DNA of 7,729 nucleotides from the NCBI GenBank assembly GCA_003252145.1, contig QKDJ01000285.1, forward strand, positions 1-7,729, in the 5' to 3' direction. Below are positions 6,909 to 7,729 of this stretch, one piece after another. The stretch's first letter is position 1. The number at the start of each line of letters is the position of its first letter. The stretch is from Azovibrio restrictus. Its GTDB lineage: Bacteria; Pseudomonadota; Gammaproteobacteria; Burkholderiales; Rhodocyclaceae. The position numbers and the translations under genes are program-made. Below the pieces are notes generated by a model, which worked only from the letters and a program-made list of their open reading frames with translations, was not told the origin of the DNA and ran no database searches.

Positions 6909-6916
6909 AAGGAGGT
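6909..6916 (+). promoter_or_regulatory. Strong Shine-Dalgarno of htpX
   Basis: AAGGAGGT is a full match to the 16S anti-Shine-Dalgarno and ends 5 bases before the ATG at 6922. It is much stronger than any ribosome site in front of the other genes here, and it settles the htpX start. Confidence 0.9.
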
Positions 6917-6921
6917 CACAC

Positions 6922-7729
6922 ATGTTCAACTGGTTCAAAACGGCCCTGCTCATGGCCGGCATCATGGCCCTGTTTGGTGCTGTAGGCGCCGCCTTGGGTG
7001 GCGCCCAGGGCATGCTGCTTGCCCTGGCCCTGGGCGGAGCCATGAATTTTTTCTCGTACTGGTTCTCCGACAAGATGGTGTTGAAGATGTACAACGCCAA
7101 GGAAGTGGATGAATACTCCGCCCCCCAGTTTTACAACATGGTGAAGGAACTGACCCAGCGGGCCCAAATGCCCATGCCCAAGGTGTACATCATTGATGAG
7201 GCTCAGCCCAATGCCTTTGCCACGGGGCGTAATCCGGAGCATGCGGCCGTAGCCGCTACCACCGGCATCCTGCGCATGCTGTCGGCTCGGGAGGTCCGGG
7301 GCGTCATGGCCCATGAACTGGCCCACGTACAGCACCGGGACATCCTCATTTCCACCATCTCCGCCACCATGGCCGGTGCCATTTCCATGCTAGCCAACTT
7401 CGCCATGTTCTTCGGCGGCCGGGATTCCGAGGGACGCCCAGCCAACCCCCTGGCCAGCATTCTGGTCATGTTCCTGGCTCCCCTGGCGGCCACGGTAATC
7501 CAGATGGCTATTTCCCGGGCTCGGGAATATGAGGCTGACCGGGGTGGCGCTGCAATCAGCGGTGACCCCCACGCCCTGGCCGACGCCCTGGAAAAGATCA
7601 ATGCCTATGCCCGAGGAATCCCCATGGCCACGGCCGAGGCTCATCCGGAAACCGCCCAGATGATGATCATGAATCCCCTATCCGGCGGCGGCTTGGCCGG
7701 GCTCTTTTCCACCCACCCGCCGTCAGAAG
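6922..7729 (+). CDS. htpX: Membrane zinc metalloprotease HtpX (3' end cut by window)
   Basis: M48-family protease of the inner membrane that degrades damaged or misassembled membrane proteins, with its active site on the cytoplasmic side. The 269 residues present show two N-terminal membrane helices (about 6-28 and 30-48), the zinc site HELAH (131-135; ligands H131 and H135, catalytic E132), two further hydrophobic segments (about 141-164 and 176-198) and REYEAD (201-206), whose E202 is the probable third ligand. PNAFATG (96-102) is also typical. The usual length is about 285-295, so only some 20 residues are missing; the frame is open to the window edge and ends in THPPSE, the usual lead-in to the C-terminus. 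It follows fmt after 61 bases, with its own promoter candidate and ribosome site, so it is probably transcribed independently while also receiving read-through from def-fmt. Confidence 0.96.
   Translation, partial: MFNWFKTALLMAGIMALFGAVGAALGGAQGMLLALALGGAMNFFSYWFSDKMVLKMYNAKEVDEYSAPQFYNMVKELTQRAQMPMPKVYIIDEAQPNAFATGRNPEHAAVAATTGILRMLSAREVRGVMAHELAHVQHRDILISTISATMAGAISMLANFAMFFGGRDSEGRPANPLASILVMFLAPLAATVIQMAISRAREYEADRGGAAISGDPHALADALEKINAYARGIPMATAEAHPETAQMMIMNPLSGGGLAGLFSTHPPSE

Noticed and set aside
1..7729. Mobile element, CRISPR, toxin-antitoxin, defence or phage content
   Set aside because: No transposase, integrase, direct-repeat array, terminal inverted repeats or att-like duplications are visible, and every long frame is a recognised chromosomal family in a known conserved neighbourhood.

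Overview
The window carries seven protein genes and reads as ordinary chromosome of a GC-rich betaproteobacterium. A Rhodocyclales-type relative is my best guess, from protein style and gene order rather than from any search. Nothing points to a phage, plasmid, IS element, integron or CRISPR array. No stretch longer than about 150 bases lacks a gene.

Left block, minus strand, read right to left from about 5290 to 68: an exported LysM-domain protein, then dprA (ssDNA-binding RecA loader), smg (DUF494) and topB (DNA topoisomerase III). The first three are tightly packed: lysM and dprA overlap by 20 bases, and smg starts about 14 bases after dprA stops. A gap of about 110 bases then holds a possible promoter and a GC-rich hairpin before topB. 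A strong bidirectional-looking terminator at 20-48 closes the block just after the topB stop.

Right block, plus strand: def (peptide deformylase) and fmt (Met-tRNAi formyltransferase) overlap by 4 bases and form the formyl-methionine cycle. They diverge from the LysM gene across a 143-base region. They are followed by htpX (membrane zinc protease), which runs off the right edge with about 20 residues missing. htpX has its own perfect Shine-Dalgarno and a promoter-like sequence starting in the last codon of fmt, with features of both sigma32 and sigma70 promoters.

The def/fmt versus lysM/dprA/smg divergence is a known conserved proteobacterial neighbourhood. I found no undescribed multi-gene system here. 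The points most worth checking are the htpX promoter, the topB leader hairpin, a possible 27-residue ORF antisense to the def start, and a full-length topoisomerase standing where enterics have the small zinc-finger gene yrdD.
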